From Fimbriimonadaceae bacterium (GTDB taxonomy: Bacteria > Armatimonadota > Fimbriimonadia > Fimbriimonadales > Fimbriimonadaceae): 64,000 bases of DNA. Below are positions 17,015 through 27,326 of this stretch, piece by piece. Positions within the stretch are counted from its first letter, which is position 1. Each line of letters opens with the position of its first letter. The notes under the pieces are model-generated. The model was not told the DNA's origin and did not search any database. It saw only the letters and a list, made by a program, of their open reading frames with translations. The translations under genes were made by a program, and so were the position numbers. Location: contig JAHBTB010000013.1 of the NCBI GenBank assembly GCA_019638795.1, positions 1 to 64,000 on the forward strand. The letters run 5' to 3'.

Positions 17015-20000
17015 TTCGGGGTCACCTTGAGAATCCCCGTGCCCGTCCGCACGACCATGCCGGGGTCATACATGGGATAGGCCGTCGCTGGTGGAGCGTA
17101 GCAAGTTCCCGGCGACTCCGCCCGCACGGCGTACTCCAGGACGTGCTCGCCTGGGGCGAGTTCTCGCGAGAAATAGACGGTCCGGTCGTCGCGGAAGTCC
17201 GCCCCGCACCACCAGTAACCCCAGTCGTTGTTGCCGTCCAGAGTCCGGTCGAGTTCGACGGTGCGGGCGTTGCTGGGCACGTAGTCCTCGATGGCCACAT
17301 ACCTGAGCGTCCGGGAGTTCCGGACGGTCAGCCGCACCCGGTAGACCTCGCCAGACTGGAATGTCGTCGAAGGCTGTGACGCGGGGACGAGCCTTCGCAC
17401 GCCGTCGCTCGTGCCTAGTTCCATCTTGTGATACGTGCGCGTGATCGAGAACCCGCTCGACAGGGCCAGGGGTTTGGCGTCCGGCTCGAACACCATGCCC
17501 TTGTAGTCAAGGGCGTATGACGCCGTGGCACCACCGGACACCTTCACTTGGACGCTGTTCTTACCTTTGGCCAGGCCGCTGAGGGGAACCCGCACCGCCG
17601 ACGGTCGGCCCAGAGCCAACCGCGCAAAGGCATTTCCGTTCACGATGACCTCGGCCTCCCCGGAACCTAGCTGTTCGGGGTGGCGGGCCAGGTAGGCCGC
17701 GATCGTGCCCACCGACCGGTGGAGCAGCCAGGTGTCGGTCATGCTTGACCGGACGGGCGGCGTGGCGAGCCGGTACACGACGTCGGACGTCAGGGCGGAG
17801 TCGGGCTCGATCGCGACCAGAGCGTAGGCGACGGTCTCTTCCGTGCCGTAGTCGGCCCCCTCCGCCACCGAGTGGGGTGCAGCCGCTTCGAGCCGCTGAA
17901 GGAACGGAGGAAGCTGTGCCTTCGCCGCCGATGCGACGTTGGCGTCCTCCGACCGACTGAGACGGCTATAGGCCAGGGCCGTCCAAGCCAGCGACTCCGC
18001 GCCCAGCTTCTTGTCGCGGTCGATGCCGGTCTTGAAGACGTCGTCGATCGCTTTGAGCAGTCCGGCCCGTTGGGTATGGCCTGCCAAGGCGGCGGCCAAT
18101 TGCAACCGGCGGCGTGCCTCGTAGGTGTCGCGCGGTGGGGTGGCCAGGTACTTCACCGCCCACTCGATGTCGGCGTTCACCCAGTCTTCCTTGACGGCGA
18201 CCCCTTCCTGCTTGAGGACGCGGAAGCTCTCGAGGGCCACCGCCGTCACCCACGGGTCAGGCTGGTCGTTGCGGAACCAGCCCCAGCCACCGCCGTACTG
18301 CCTCATGTCGCGCAACCGGGCGAAGCCACGGCGCAGCACCTCGTCGACCTTGGTGTCGAGGTCGGCGTCGACATACCCGGCCCGTGCCAGGGTGCGTTGG
18401 GTCAGGACGGCGGGCACCATCCGGCTCAGCGTCTGCTCGACGCAGCCGTACGGATAAGCGACCAGTTCGTCAACGTGGGATAGGAGCGTCCCGGCCAGTC
18501 CCGGGGCGACCCGGACGTCCAGGGCCCCCGTCGTGGCGTTGGCGGGCACCTCAAGGACATACCCTGCCTCGGCCGGTCTGCCCGGGCCGCCGACGATGCC
18601 GCCGGCATGCCAGTAAGAAGGTCGTCCGTTGGTGTGCACCGGCACCTTCATCTCCACCGCGTCGGCAGGTCCCGACGCGGTCGTGGCGGTCAGCTTGACG
18701 ACAGCGTCGCCGGGGTTTCCTGCTTCCAGGTTCCATGTCAGCACCTCGGTGCTGTCGGCCCCGACCTGTTTGACTTGACGGAGGGCGCCGTCCGACTTGG
18801 CCCCCTGAAGTTCCAGGTCCACTTGCACCTGGAGAGGCTTTTCGGTGGTGTTGGTCAGGGTCGCCGAGACTTGCTGGACGTCGGATTGGACCATGAACGG
18901 CGGCAGGCTTAGCCTGGCCATGAGGTCTTGGGTCGCGACGACTGCCGACTTGCCCTTGCCGACGGCGGCGTCGGCGGTGACGGCACAGACCGTGGCCCTC
19001 CACTCGGTGAGGTTGTCGGGCAGGCGGACGTGGACCCTTGCCGTCCCGTCGGGCCCGGTACGCAGGTCCGCCGACCAGAAGGCGGTGTCCTTGAAGTCCC
19101 GCCTGACCTTCACGTCGGCCGGGCTCTTGTCGCCCCCGTCGAAGTAGATCGAGGGGAACGACCATGTCGTCTGGACCGACGAGTACCGCTCGGGGTAGAA
19201 GGTTTGGAGCGGGTCGTTGGCGTCCTCACGGATCGCGTACACCGCCTCGTCGACGACGGAGAAGGCCAGGTCGGCTGAGACGGGCCTGCCCGACTCGTCG
19301 GTGGTGGAGATCGTGTAGCCGACGTCGTCGCCTGGCTTGGCTTTGGCCTTGTCCGCCGCGACCTGGACTTTGAGCCGTTTGCCACGGGCTCCGATCCGGA
19401 TCTGGGCCTCCACGCTTTGCATGTCCTTGTTCGAGACCCGGCAGACCGAGACACTCGCGCCGGAAGGGGTCGCGGCCAGCCCAGGCAACTTCACTTCCGC
19501 GCTGTCCGATGGCATGGGCACGACCTTCGTCCAGGTCACCTCGTCCGTTTCAACGGTGACGAGCACGGGAACGCCGGGAGCGTCAGAGCGGACGACCGCG
19601 GTCGGTCGGTCGGTGACGTGGTAGACGTGCTTGTCGAGGGTGACGTTGAGGTAATCGACGTTGGCGGCGGAATGGTCGCCAGGCACCCAGAACGAGACGA
19701 CGGACTCGACGGTGCGGCCATGGCTGTCTTTGATCGAGACCACCGCCTCGTAGTCACCTGGCTTGTCGGGGACGACGTCAAGGACGCCCTGTCCCCTTGC
19801 GTCCAACTGTCCGGTCACCACGGCGTAGTTGGTCCTCACCTCGCGGGCAGGTTCCCCTTCCTCGGCCTCCTGGTCGGTACGTTCGTAGTTCAGGCGGGTC
19901 AAGGCGACCGCGACGGTGCCCGTGGCGGGGGACCCGGACTTACGCCCCGTGGCGGTGACGCGGATGCGGAATGGCTGGCCCGAGTTGGCGGCGTAGTTGT

Positions 20001-21735
20001 CAGCCTCGGCCTGAAGGTCGAGGTCACCTTGGTAGACGTTAAAGCTGCCGCTTCCCGAGTAGTAGCGGTCGCCCGTACCGGTGACATCGACTTTGACCTC
20101 GTACCGCTCGGTGCCGGCGTCGGGAGGGGACCACCCCGTCGTTTTCTGGGCGACCGGCCGAGATGTGGAGACGTTGACCGTCGCCCGGCCTTGGGCGTCG
20201 GTAGTCAGGTCTTCGGTCTTGACGAACTCGGCGTAGTCGGTGTCGCCAAAGCCGCCTTCGTCACCCTCCCAATAGACCTCCTTGCGGTAGACCTGCACCT
20301 GGACCTTGGCCGACACGGCCGGCTCACCCGTGTAGGTGTTGACCTGGACCGTCACCGGCACGGTGTCGCCGCGGTAGGCGGCTTTGACGGCCGGGCTGAC
20401 CTTGATGTCGTACTCAGGCTTGCGGTACTGGGCGACCGGGAAGAAGTGGCTGTCCGACCAGTCGCCGCTCGTCAAGGAGATCTCGTAGGAGCCGGTGGGT
20501 GACTCCGCCTCGATCTTGAAGGAGCCGTCGATCCGCCCGTCGGCCGCCACTTGGCGGTTCATGGTCGCGACGGTGTCACCGTCCGGGCCGCGTAGCTCGA
20601 CATTGACACTCTTGAGGCTTGCCGGACCAAACTGTGCCCCAACCGGGTGGCGGATAAACGTCTTGAAGAAGACCGTGTCGCCAGCCCGGTAGACGGGTCG
20701 GTCCGTGACGGTCCAAGCGACGTCGCTGTCGTGCTCGTTGTAGCGGTTCCACCAGGTGTAGGCCCGGTTCTCACCGTCGCTGGCCATGAGCATCGCTTGG
20801 CGCGTGTTGTCGTCGTGGCCGACAGGGACGTCGACGGTGACGAGGCCGTTTGCGTCGGTGGTGCCGGCAGGTCGGACACCGCCGGCGGTGACCAGGTCGA
20901 TCTTGACGTTGGGTCGAGGTTTCCCGTCGCGGAGGCCGACGGCCCAGGTGGTCGCCTTCTTGTCGCCGGTCTTGGTGACCAGGCCCAGGTCGGTCACGGT
21001 GAACCAGAAGTAGCGGTTTGCCCCTTTGGAAGAGGCGAGGGCACGGTACACGCCGCGGGGCAGTTTGGGGACGGTGAGGTCGGTGGTGAACGCACCCTCC
21101 AGGTCGATCATTTGCGGTTGACCTTCGCTCTGGTGCACCACTGGTCCGTCGGCCACCGTCGCGGGGTCCTTCGGGTTACGGTTCCGGGTGACGCCAGTCA
21201 GCACCGCGGTCAAGTTGCGCGAGTCGCGGATACGCTCGGGTTCGATCCGCCAGACGGTCAGCTTGATCGACCTCTCGGTGAGGTAGCCGCTGGATTTGAT
21301 CTTGATCGGTTCGTCGGGCAGGAAGACCGGGGTGGAGAGGGCGATCTGGATCTGCGGGTCGCGAGGAACCGCCTCGAAGTCCAGGCGGTTGGCTTTACCC
21401 TCGACGACGGCGACCATCCGCTGCTGGACGTCATGGGCCGTGCCCCTCACCCAGACGTTGTAGTTGCCGGTGGGCAGGCGTCGAAACTTGAACTTACCGT
21501 TCTCGTCGGTCCGGACGGTGTAGTCGCGGTGACGGGCTTCGTCGCCGTCTTGCCATTCGGGCGAGAAGGTGACAAAGGCCTTCGGCAACGGCTTCTTGTT
21601 CTCGAACATCGTCACCGTGCCCGAAACCGGTGTCACGGGGATCTCTTTGTTGACGCCAAATGCGGTCAGGGCGGAGACCAGAGCCACCGCCAGGACCAGG
21701 GCGAACGTCGCGGCACGGCGGTCAGGCTTCGGCAC
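17011..21735 (-). CDS. Bacterial alpha-2-macroglobulin family protein with thioester
   Basis: A 1574-residue exported protein with a signal-like N-terminus (ATFALVLAVALVSALTAFG). A carboxypeptidase-regulatory/CnaB-like domain (about 35-120) precedes the macroglobulin domains (about 125-860) and the complement-like thioester domain. The thioester motif is Cys1098-Val-Glu-Gln1101 in YPYGCVEQTLSRM, and a receptor-binding-like C-terminus follows. Bacterial A2Ms trap proteases that reach the periplasm. There is no lipobox Cys after the signal, unlike many enterobacterial forms, and no penicillin-binding protein 1C gene alongside, the usual partner. Here it lies between a polytopic membrane protein (14-bp overlap) and VanW (4-bp overlap). 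Confidence 0.94.
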   Translation of the reverse strand: MPKPDRRAATFALVLAVALVSALTAFGVNKEIPVTPVSGTVTMFENKKPLPKAFVTFSPEWQDGDEARHRDYTVRTDENGKFKFRRLPTGNYNVWVRGTAHDVQQRMVAVVEGKANRLDFEAVPRDPQIQIALSTPVFLPDEPIKIKSSGYLTERSIKLTVWRIEPERIRDSRNLTAVLTGVTRNRNPKDPATVADGPVVHQSEGQPQMIDLEGAFTTDLTVPKLPRGVYRALASSKGANRYFWFTVTDLGLVTKTGDKKATTWAVGLRDGKPRPNVKIDLVTAGGVRPAGTTDANGLVTVDVPVGHDDNTRQAMLMASDGENRAYTWWNRYNEHDSDVAWTVTDRPVYRAGDTVFFKTFIRHPVGAQFGPASLKSVNVELRGPDGDTVATMNRQVAADGRIDGSFKIEAESPTGSYEISLTSGDWSDSHFFPVAQYRKPEYDIKVSPAVKAAYRGDTVPVTVQVNTYTGEPAVSAKVQVQVYRKEVYWEGDEGGFGDTDYAEFVKTEDLTTDAQGRATVNVSTSRPVAQKTTGWSPPDAGTERYEVKVDVTGTGDRYYSGSGSFNVYQGDLDLQAEADNYAANSGQPFRIRVTATGRKSGSPATGTVAVALTRLNYERTDQEAEEGEPAREVRTNYAVVTGQLDARGQGVLDVVPDKPGDYEAVVSIKDSHGRTVESVVSFWVPGDHSAANVDYLNVTLDKHVYHVTDRPTAVVRSDAPGVPVLVTVETDEVTWTKVVPMPSDSAEVKLPGLAATPSGASVSVCRVSNKDMQSVEAQIRIGARGKRLKVQVAADKAKAKPGDDVGYTISTTDESGRPVSADLAFSVVDEAVYAIREDANDPLQTFYPERYSSVQTTWSFPSIYFDGGDKSPADVKVRRDFKDTAFWSADLRTGPDGTARVHVRLPDNLTEWRATVCAVTADAAVGKGKSAVVATQDLMARLSLPPFMVQSDVQQVSATLTNTTEKPLQVQVDLELQGAKSDGALRQVKQVGADSTEVLTWNLEAGNPGDAVVKLTATTASGPADAVEMKVPVHTNGRPSYWHAGGIVGGPGRPAEAGYVLEVPANATTGALDVRVAPGLAGTLLSHVDELVAYPYGCVEQTLSRMVPAVLTQRTLARAGYVDADLDTKVDEVLRRGFARLRDMRQYGGGWGWFRNDQPDPWVTAVALESFRVLKQEGVAVKEDWVNADIEWAVKYLATPPRDTYEARRRLQLAAALAGHTQRAGLLKAIDDVFKTGIDRDKKLGAESLAWTALAYSRLSRSEDANVASAAKAQLPPFLQRLEAAAPHSVAEGADYGTEETVAYALVAIEPDSALTSDVVYRLATPPVRSSMTDTWLLHRSVGTIAAYLARHPEQLGSGEAEVIVNGNAFARLALGRPSAVRVPLSGLAKGKNSVQVKVSGGATASYALDYKGMVFEPDAKPLALSSGFSITRTYHKMELGTSDGVRRLVPASQPSTTFQSGEVYRVRLTVRNSRTLRYVAIEDYVPSNARTVELDRTLDGNNDWGYWWCGADFRDDRTVYFSRELAPGEHVLEYAVRAESPGTCYAPPATAYPMYDPGMVVRTGTGILKVTPK

Positions 21736-23098
21736 TGGATTCCTCGCTATTGGGACGGGTCAGGAGGCCGGCCGTTGCGGCCAATGCGGCCACGACGAGC
21801 ACGGCCACGGCGAACACGGCCATCTTGTTGTCCTTCTTGATGTCGACGGCTTCGGTGAGCACGGGCGCGACAGCGGCGACCAGCCAGGCGAGGCCGCCCC
21901 CGAAGACCGCACCTGGCAGCGCGTCGCGACCCGACAGGCACGAGAGCGCACCCCCTAACGCGAGGCCCAGGACGACACCGACGGTGCCTCGGTCACCCAG
22001 GAAGACGGCGGCGAAGGCGGCCAGCCCACCGGCCGCGACCCAGGCGGCGACAAGGGCGGCTGTCCCCTTGGTGCCGGCCTGTTCTCGGACGGCACCGACA
22101 AACTCGTTCAAGGCGACGACCGTCGCCGCACCGACCAGAAGGCCGACGGTGACGTAATGCTGGCCGATGTCGAAGGAGTCGAGGGTGTCGGGGGCGAGGT
22201 TTCGGAGGAGTCGGTAAGCGGCGAGGGCCAAGATCGGGCTGAGGGCCGCGGCGGCGGAAGGCCGCCCCACCACGCCGGTGACCGCTAGGCCGACGAGGGC
22301 GGCGGCCGCGATGCCCGGGGTCTGGGCTTGGCTGAAGCCGACCGTCGCCACGCCAGTCCAGGCGAGTGCCCCGAGTGCCCCGGCGGTCGGTGTCGGCGCA
22401 CCGTCGCCCCACAGCCATCCGATCACGAGGGCGGTAGCCCCTGCCGTCCCGACGACGAGGGCGAGCTCGGGCTTATGGAACCCGAATTGGAACACCGCCA
22501 CACACGCGCCAGTCACCACGGCACCGAGGGCCGGGCCCGCCCAGGGTGAGCGGTCGCCCAGTTGGTCGGCCAAGGCCAGACCGACGGTCGCGACGAGGGC
22601 GAGGGCGCCGGTGACCTGGAGTCCAAAGTCGGCCGCCTGGATCTTGAGGAACAGAAGCAGCAGGGCGGAGGCCACCGTGGCGAGGGGGAGCAAAGCCGAG
22701 TCAGGCCGATGGGACTTTGTCCAGTTGGCCCAGAAACCAAAGGCGGTGACCCCAGCCAATGCGGCCCCGATCCAAAGCCAGTCGGCGGTCGGGATGTCGG
22801 CGGCCATCGCGAGGACGGCAGGGAACGCACCCAACGCCACGAGTGAGGGTCTTGTCTTGGCCGGGCAACCAGTGGTCGTCGCCGAGAGGACTGACGCGGC
22901 GGCCGCCACTACCGGCGTGAGGGCGACGGGGACCGATCCGGTCAGCTTGAAGAGGCCGAGCGCCGACGCCAGGCCCGCCAGCCCGACCAGCAGGGAGGCG
23001 GTGACGTCCGGACGGGCCGGTTTTGGTGTGCGGGCATACTCCCACGCCCAAGCGGCCAGGGCGGCGGCGGCAAGCAAGACAAGGACAGGTGTGGACAT
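21722..23098 (-). CDS. Polytopic membrane protein of unknown function
   Basis: A 458-residue, Ala/Val/Gly-rich protein with about 13 to 15 hydrophobic segments over its whole length and few charged residues. A small polar stretch (DTLDSFDIGQHY, about residue 315) is the only distinct loop. I do not recognise the family; part of it recalls proton-pumping or sugar permease helices only through composition. Its 3' end overlaps the alpha-2-macroglobulin gene by 14 bp, so it probably belongs to the same envelope operon as the first gene. Confidence 0.75.
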   Translation of the reverse strand: MSTPVLVLLAAAALAAWAWEYARTPKPARPDVTASLLVGLAGLASALGLFKLTGSVPVALTPVVAAAASVLSATTTGCPAKTRPSLVALGAFPAVLAMAADIPTADWLWIGAALAGVTAFGFWANWTKSHRPDSALLPLATVASALLLLFLKIQAADFGLQVTGALALVATVGLALADQLGDRSPWAGPALGAVVTGACVAVFQFGFHKPELALVVGTAGATALVIGWLWGDGAPTPTAGALGALAWTGVATVGFSQAQTPGIAAAALVGLAVTGVVGRPSAAAALSPILALAAYRLLRNLAPDTLDSFDIGQHYVTVGLLVGAATVVALNEFVGAVREQAGTKGTAALVAAWVAAGGLAAFAAVFLGDRGTVGVVLGLALGGALSCLSGRDALPGAVFGGGLAWLVAAVAPVLTEAVDIKKDNKMAVFAVAVLVVAALAATAGLLTRPNSEESSAEA

Positions 23099-23153
23099 GA
23101 GACCCCTACTAGGTTCGGACGAACCTGGACGGCTTGGCGCACGAAGGGATTTC

Positions 23154-23190
23154 GGTGGTCCGGTAGGTTTTCCACACGGACCGGACCACC
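23154..23190 (-). terminator. Hairpin after etfA
   Basis: GGTGGTCCGGT (23154-23164) and ACCGGACCACC (23180-23190) form a perfect 11-bp stem with a 15-nt loop, 9 bp past the etfA stop on the minus strand. It has no clear T-run but is well placed to end the etfBA transcript. Confidence 0.6.
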
Positions 23191-23198
23191 CGCCCTCG

Positions 23199-24080
23199 TC
23201 AGACCTTGTCGGTCAACTCGGGCACTGCGTCAAAGAGGTCGGCCACTAGCCCCAAGTCAGCCGCCTCGAAGATCGGTGCCTCGGGATCCTTGTTGATCGC
23301 CACGATGACCTTGCTGTCCTTGATCCCCGCCATGTGCTGGGTGCTGCCGCTGATGCCTGCGGCGATGTAGAGGTCGGGGGCGACGACCTTTCCGGTCTGG
23401 CCGACTTGGAGTTCGTTCGGGGCGATCCCGTTGTCCACCGCCGCGCGGGTCGCACCGACCGCGCCACCGAGTTTGTCGGCCAAGCCGCCGATCAGCTTCT
23501 CAAAGGTCGCGGCGTCGCCGAGTGGGCGTCCCCCGCTGACGACCACTTTGGCCTGGGTCAAGTCGGGGCGTCCACCCGTCCCGCCAGACCGACCGACGCG
23601 GGTGGTGGTCCCTTCGAAAGGCAAGGACATGGGTTCGGCCGCGGGCGACGGGCCGTCGGCGGGGCCAAATGAGGCGGGCCGGAAGGTGAGGACGACCGGG
23701 TGGCCCAAGGTCTCGACGGTGGCCAGGGCCGCGCCGGCGACGACGGGGCGCACAAAGCGGCCCGGGCCCTCGATGGCGACGATGTCGGTGACCATGGCCG
23801 CGTCGAGGAGCCCGGCGAGCCGGGCCATGACGTCTTTGCTCGCCATCGAAGACGCGGAGACGAAGGAGGTGTAGGAGTCGGCCAGGCTGTGGATCCCGGT
23901 GGCCGCCGCGTCGGAGGGCGGGACCTCGGCCAAGTTCGTCGTGATGAGACGCCCGGCCCCGGGTGCGGGTGCGTCGCCCGTCAGGAGGAGGACGTCATAG
24001 GGGTGGCCCAGGGACGCGGCGACGCCGGTCGCCGGGGCGACGTCGGCGGGCCCGAAGGCGACGACCAAAGTGCGGCTCAC
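23199..24080 (-). CDS. etfA: Electron transfer flavoprotein, alpha subunit
   Basis: A 293-residue protein. The N-terminal ETF domain (1-165) is Ala/Val-rich. The C-terminal FAD-binding domain has the typical VVSGGRPLGDAATFEKLIG, VGQTGKVVAPDLYIAAGISG, STQHMAGIKDSKVIVAINKD and final EAADLGLVADLFDAVPEL. With EtfB it carries electrons from acyl-CoA and other flavin dehydrogenases to the quinone pool or a bifurcating partner. The gene overlaps etfB by 4 bp. No dehydrogenase or ETF-quinone oxidoreductase gene is adjacent. Confidence 0.96.
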   Translation of the reverse strand: MSRTLVVAFGPADVAPATGVAASLGHPYDVLLLTGDAPAPGAGRLITTNLAEVPPSDAAATGIHSLADSYTSFVSASSMASKDVMARLAGLLDAAMVTDIVAIEGPGRFVRPVVAGAALATVETLGHPVVLTFRPASFGPADGPSPAAEPMSLPFEGTTTRVGRSGGTGGRPDLTQAKVVVSGGRPLGDAATFEKLIGGLADKLGGAVGATRAAVDNGIAPNELQVGQTGKVVAPDLYIAAGISGSTQHMAGIKDSKVIVAINKDPEAPIFEAADLGLVADLFDAVPELTDKV

Positions 24081-24817
24081 GCCAGCACCCCCCGCTCGCG
24101 GAGCGCGGCGACGAGCTCGTCCACCGATCCGACCTTTCGGCCGGCCGGACGAGTCGGCGGAGCGGAGTAGCCGACGACCTTCAGTTTAGGGTGGGCGTGG
24201 GTGAGCCGGGCCCGCTTTGCCAAAGGCTTGGACCGGGCCTTGATGATGCCGGGCAAGGCGATGTAACGGGGCTCGTTCAGGCGGAGGTCTGCGGTGACCA
24301 CGGCGGGGAAGGGGAGTTCCAGCGTCTCTTCACCGGTGTCGGTCTCGCGGGTGACGGTGACTTTGCCGCCGTCGAGGGACAACTTGCTCGCGAAGGTCGC
24401 CTGAGGCCAACCGAGCTTAGCGGCCAGCATTTGCCCGACCTGGTTGCCGTCGTCGTCGGTGGCCTGTTTGCCCATCAGGACAAGGTCGGGCTTCAACTCG
24501 TGGACGAGGGCGGCGAGTTCGGCGGCCACGACGCTCGGGTCGAGTTGGTCATCAGTCTCGACGAGGACGGCGTCGTCGGCGCCGATGGCGAGGGCCTTGC
24601 GCAGTTGGTCTTCGCAAGCGGCAGGGCCGATGCTCGCGACGGTGACCTGGACGGTCGGGTCGGCTTCCTTCTTGCGCACCGCCTCTTCGACGGCGATCTC
24701 GTCGAACGGGTTGACATCGAACTTGGCCGAGGCGGTGTCGAGGCCGCAACCGTCGGCCAGGGCCTTGACCTTGGCGAAGGGGTCGACGACCCGCTTGACC
24801 GGGACGAGGATTTTCAT
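24077..24817 (-). CDS. etfB: Electron transfer flavoprotein, beta subunit
   Basis: A 246-residue protein starting MKILVPVKRVVDPFAKVK, the standard EtfB opening. DVNPFDEIAVEEAVRKKE, the AMP-site region VLMGKQATDDDGNQVGQMLA and ADLRLNEPRYIALPGIIKAR are diagnostic. It binds AMP and partners with EtfA, encoded just downstream with a 4-bp overlap. The C-terminus (about 215-246) has the recognition-helix extension that wraps onto EtfA. Confidence 0.96.
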   Translation of the reverse strand: MKILVPVKRVVDPFAKVKALADGCGLDTASAKFDVNPFDEIAVEEAVRKKEADPTVQVTVASIGPAACEDQLRKALAIGADDAVLVETDDQLDPSVVAAELAALVHELKPDLVLMGKQATDDDGNQVGQMLAAKLGWPQATFASKLSLDGGKVTVTRETDTGEETLELPFPAVVTADLRLNEPRYIALPGIIKARSKPLAKRARLTHAHPKLKVVGYSAPPTRPAGRKVGSVDELVAALRERGVLA

Positions 24818-24879
24818 GGGCCCAGGTTACCGAGCCACCCCGACTCTGGTCGTGGGCATGCTCAGTCATGGGCCGCCCG

Positions 24880-26208
24880 TCAAGCATGCCCGACCCACGA
24901 CGCGAAGGCGGCGCGGGCCGCCTCGAGCTTCAACCGCCGTCGGTCGCTCTTGTGCCGGGGGTCTTCCGGAGGGTCGGGGAAGAGTCCCCAGTTGATGTTC
25001 ATCGGGGCAAAATCCCGTTCGGTGGTGTCCTGCAGATGGCTGACCAGCGATCCATAGGCGCAGTGCCGGGGAGGCTGGACGGGCCTCTCACCGGACAAGA
25101 CCTTGGCTAGTGCCAGGCCGACATAGATGCCGGTGGCGGCGCTCTCGACATACCCCTCGACGCCGGTGATTTGCCCAGCGAGGAAGACGCCGGGCCGGGC
25201 GACGAGTTCGAGGGTTGAGGTGAGCGCGGCGGGTGCGTTCACGTAGGTGTTCCGGTGGACGACACCGAGTCGGACGAACTCGGCCTGTTCGAGGCCGGGC
25301 ACCATCCGGAGGACCTGCTGCTGGGGCCCCCACTTGAGCCGCGTCTGGCATGCGACCATAGAGTAGAGGGTCTTCTCGCGGTTCTCGGGCCGGAGTTGGA
25401 GGACGGCCCACGGACGGCGGCCCGTCCTTGGGTCACGTAAGCCAACCGGCTTGAAGTTGCCGAAACGGAGCGAGTCCTTGCCCTTGCGGGCGATCTCTTC
25501 GATCGGCTTGCATCCCTCAAAGAACACGGGCTTCTCAAAGTCCTTGAGGGGAACCTGTTCGGCGGCGAGCAAGGCGTCGACAAAGGCTTCGTACTGCTCC
25601 TTGTCAAACGGGCAGTTGAGGTAATCGTCCCCTTCGCCTTTGTCGTAGCGGCTTTGGGCGAAGACGACGTCTCGGTCGAGGGTCGAGGCGTCGACGGTCG
25701 GGGCGACGGCGTCGTAGAAGTAGAGGTGCTCTTGGCCCGTCTGGGCGGCCAGCCATCCTCCGAGTTCCCCTGTGGTCAGTGGGCCGGTCGCGAGGACGAT
25801 CTTTTCGCCCCGCCCCAGGGCGTCTTCGGCGTCGCTGGGGGTGAACTCACGCCGGACGACGTCGATGAGGGGCTCGGCGTCGACCGCCGCGGTCACTGCC
25901 TGGGCATAGAGGTTGCGGTCGACGGCCAAGGCCGAGCCACCGGGGACGCTGTGGGACTCGCCACTTGGAATGACCAACGAGCCGAGGGCCTTCATCTCGG
26001 CCTTGAGTTGTCCGGCCGGTGTGTCGGGGTCCTGAGATTTGAAGCTGTTGGAACAGACAAGTTCGGACAGGAGGTCGGTCTGGTGCGCCTCGGTCATCCT
26101 CACCGGGCGCATCTCGACCAAGCGGCAGGGGAAGCCACGGCGGGCCAGGGCCCAGGCGCACTCCACCCCGGCGAACCCCCCGCCGACCACGGTGACCCGC
26201 GGGGTCAT
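24880..26208 (-). CDS. trmFO: Methylenetetrahydrofolate-tRNA uracil-54 methyltransferase (FAD/folate)
   Basis: A 442-residue protein. The FAD motif [19 protein letters not shown] at 7-25 is followed by [19 protein letters not shown] with the conserved nucleophile-region Cys, and [20 protein letters not shown] and [10 protein letters not shown] later on. It makes m5U54 (ribothymidine) in the tRNA T-loop from 5,10-methylene-THF, the folate-dependent route that replaces the SAM-dependent TrmA. The start overlaps the leuB stop by 4 bp. It is unrelated in role to leuB, so the coupling reflects gene packing. Confidence 0.96.
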   Translation of the reverse strand: MTPRVTVVGGGFAGVECAWALARRGFPCRLVEMRPVRMTEAHQTDLLSELVCSNSFKSQDPDTPAGQLKAEMKALGSLVIPSGESHSVPGGSALAVDRNLYAQAVTAAVDAEPLIDVVRREFTPSDAEDALGRGEKIVLATGPLTTGELGGWLAAQTGQEHLYFYDAVAPTVDASTLDRDVVFAQSRYDKGEGDDYLNCPFDKEQYEAFVDALLAAEQVPLKDFEKPVFFEGCKPIEEIARKGKDSLRFGNFKPVGLRDPRTGRRPWAVLQLRPENREKTLYSMVACQTRLKWGPQQQVLRMVPGLEQAEFVRLGVVHRNTYVNAPAALTSTLELVARPGVFLAGQITGVEGYVESAATGIYVGLALAKVLSGERPVQPPRHCAYGSLVSHLQDTTERDFAPMNINWGLFPDPPEDPRHKSDRRRLKLEAARAAFASWVGHA

Positions 26209-27278
26209 TCGACCCGTGAGGCGACGGCGTCGCCCAGTTCCTTGGTGCTGACCAGCCTTGTCCCCGACTCGAAGATGTCAGCGGTGCGGAGGCCGGCACT
26301 GAGAGTGTCCTCGACGGCGGCTTCGATCCGGTCGGCGGCTTCACCGTCGTTGAACGAGTAGCGCAGCATCATCGCCGCACTGAGGACCGCTGCGATGGGA
26401 TTGGCCCGGCCCTGTCCGGCGATGTCGGGCGCCGAACCATGGACGGGCTCGTAGAGGCCGAAGACGGCGTCTGACCCCTTTGGCTCGCTCAGCGAGGCGC
26501 TGGGGAGCAGACCCAGGGACCCGGTGATCATGGAGGCCTCGTCGCTCAGGATGTCACCGAACATATTCTCAGTGAGGATCACGTCGAATTGGCCGGGGTC
26601 GCGGACCAACTGCATGGCGCAGTTGTCGACGAGCATATGGCTGTGGCTGACGTCGGGATAACCGGCCGCCACCTCGTCGACGACTTCCCGCCAGAGGCGG
26701 CTCGTTTCCAGCACGTTGGCCTTGTCGACGCTGACGAGCAGGCTCTGCCGCTGACGGGCGACTTCGAAGGCGCGCCGGGTGATCCGTCGGACTTCCGCTT
26801 TCGAGTAGGTGCAGGTGTCGACGGCGGTTTCTCCGCCGTCCCTTCGTTCGCGCGGCTTGCCGAAATAGATGCCGCCGGTCAACTCGCGGACCACCATCAG
26901 GTCGACAAGGTTGCGGCCCTCTTTGAGCGGGCTGGCGTGCATGAGGGCCCGCATGGTCTTGGCCGGGCGCAGGTTGGCGAACAAGTTAAGCTCACTCCGA
27001 AGGGGAAGCAGGGCGCCGACTTCGGGCCGGAGTTCGATGGGCTCAAGCTTGTCCCACTTCGGGCCGCCGACCGCACCCATGAGCACAGCGTCGGACTTCC
27101 GGCACAGGTCCAAGGTCTCGGCTGGCAAGGGGCGGCCGGTGGCGTCGTAGGCGGCGCCGCCCAGCAGGGCGTACTCAAAGTTGAACTGGCGACCCGTCGC
27201 CTCAAGGACCTTGATGGCCTCGTCGATGACCTCGGGGCCAATGCCGTCACCAGGAAGGACGGCGACATTCAGGGACAT
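26205..27278 (-). CDS. leuB: 3-isopropylmalate dehydrogenase
   Basis: A 357-residue enzyme from the ATG at 27278; the frame extends 10 codons upstream without homology. [19 protein letters not shown] at the N-terminus, the substrate-binding arginines in [12 protein letters not shown] and [18 protein letters not shown], the metal-binding Asp region VDNCAMQL and [17 protein letters not shown] and the NAD site [14 protein letters not shown] are all present. It oxidises and decarboxylates 3-isopropylmalate in leucine synthesis. The other leu genes are not in the window. Confidence 0.97.
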   Translation of the reverse strand: MSLNVAVLPGDGIGPEVIDEAIKVLEATGRQFNFEYALLGGAAYDATGRPLPAETLDLCRKSDAVLMGAVGGPKWDKLEPIELRPEVGALLPLRSELNLFANLRPAKTMRALMHASPLKEGRNLVDLMVVRELTGGIYFGKPRERRDGGETAVDTCTYSKAEVRRITRRAFEVARQRQSLLVSVDKANVLETSRLWREVVDEVAAGYPDVSHSHMLVDNCAMQLVRDPGQFDVILTENMFGDILSDEASMITGSLGLLPSASLSEPKGSDAVFGLYEPVHGSAPDIAGQGRANPIAAVLSAAMMLRYSFNDGEAADRIEAAVEDTLSAGLRTADIFESGTRLVSTKELGDAVASRVE

Positions 27279-27326
27279 GCCGGGATTATGCCACCGCGAC
27301 CAGGCCACGGACCAGGGCGTACCGGT

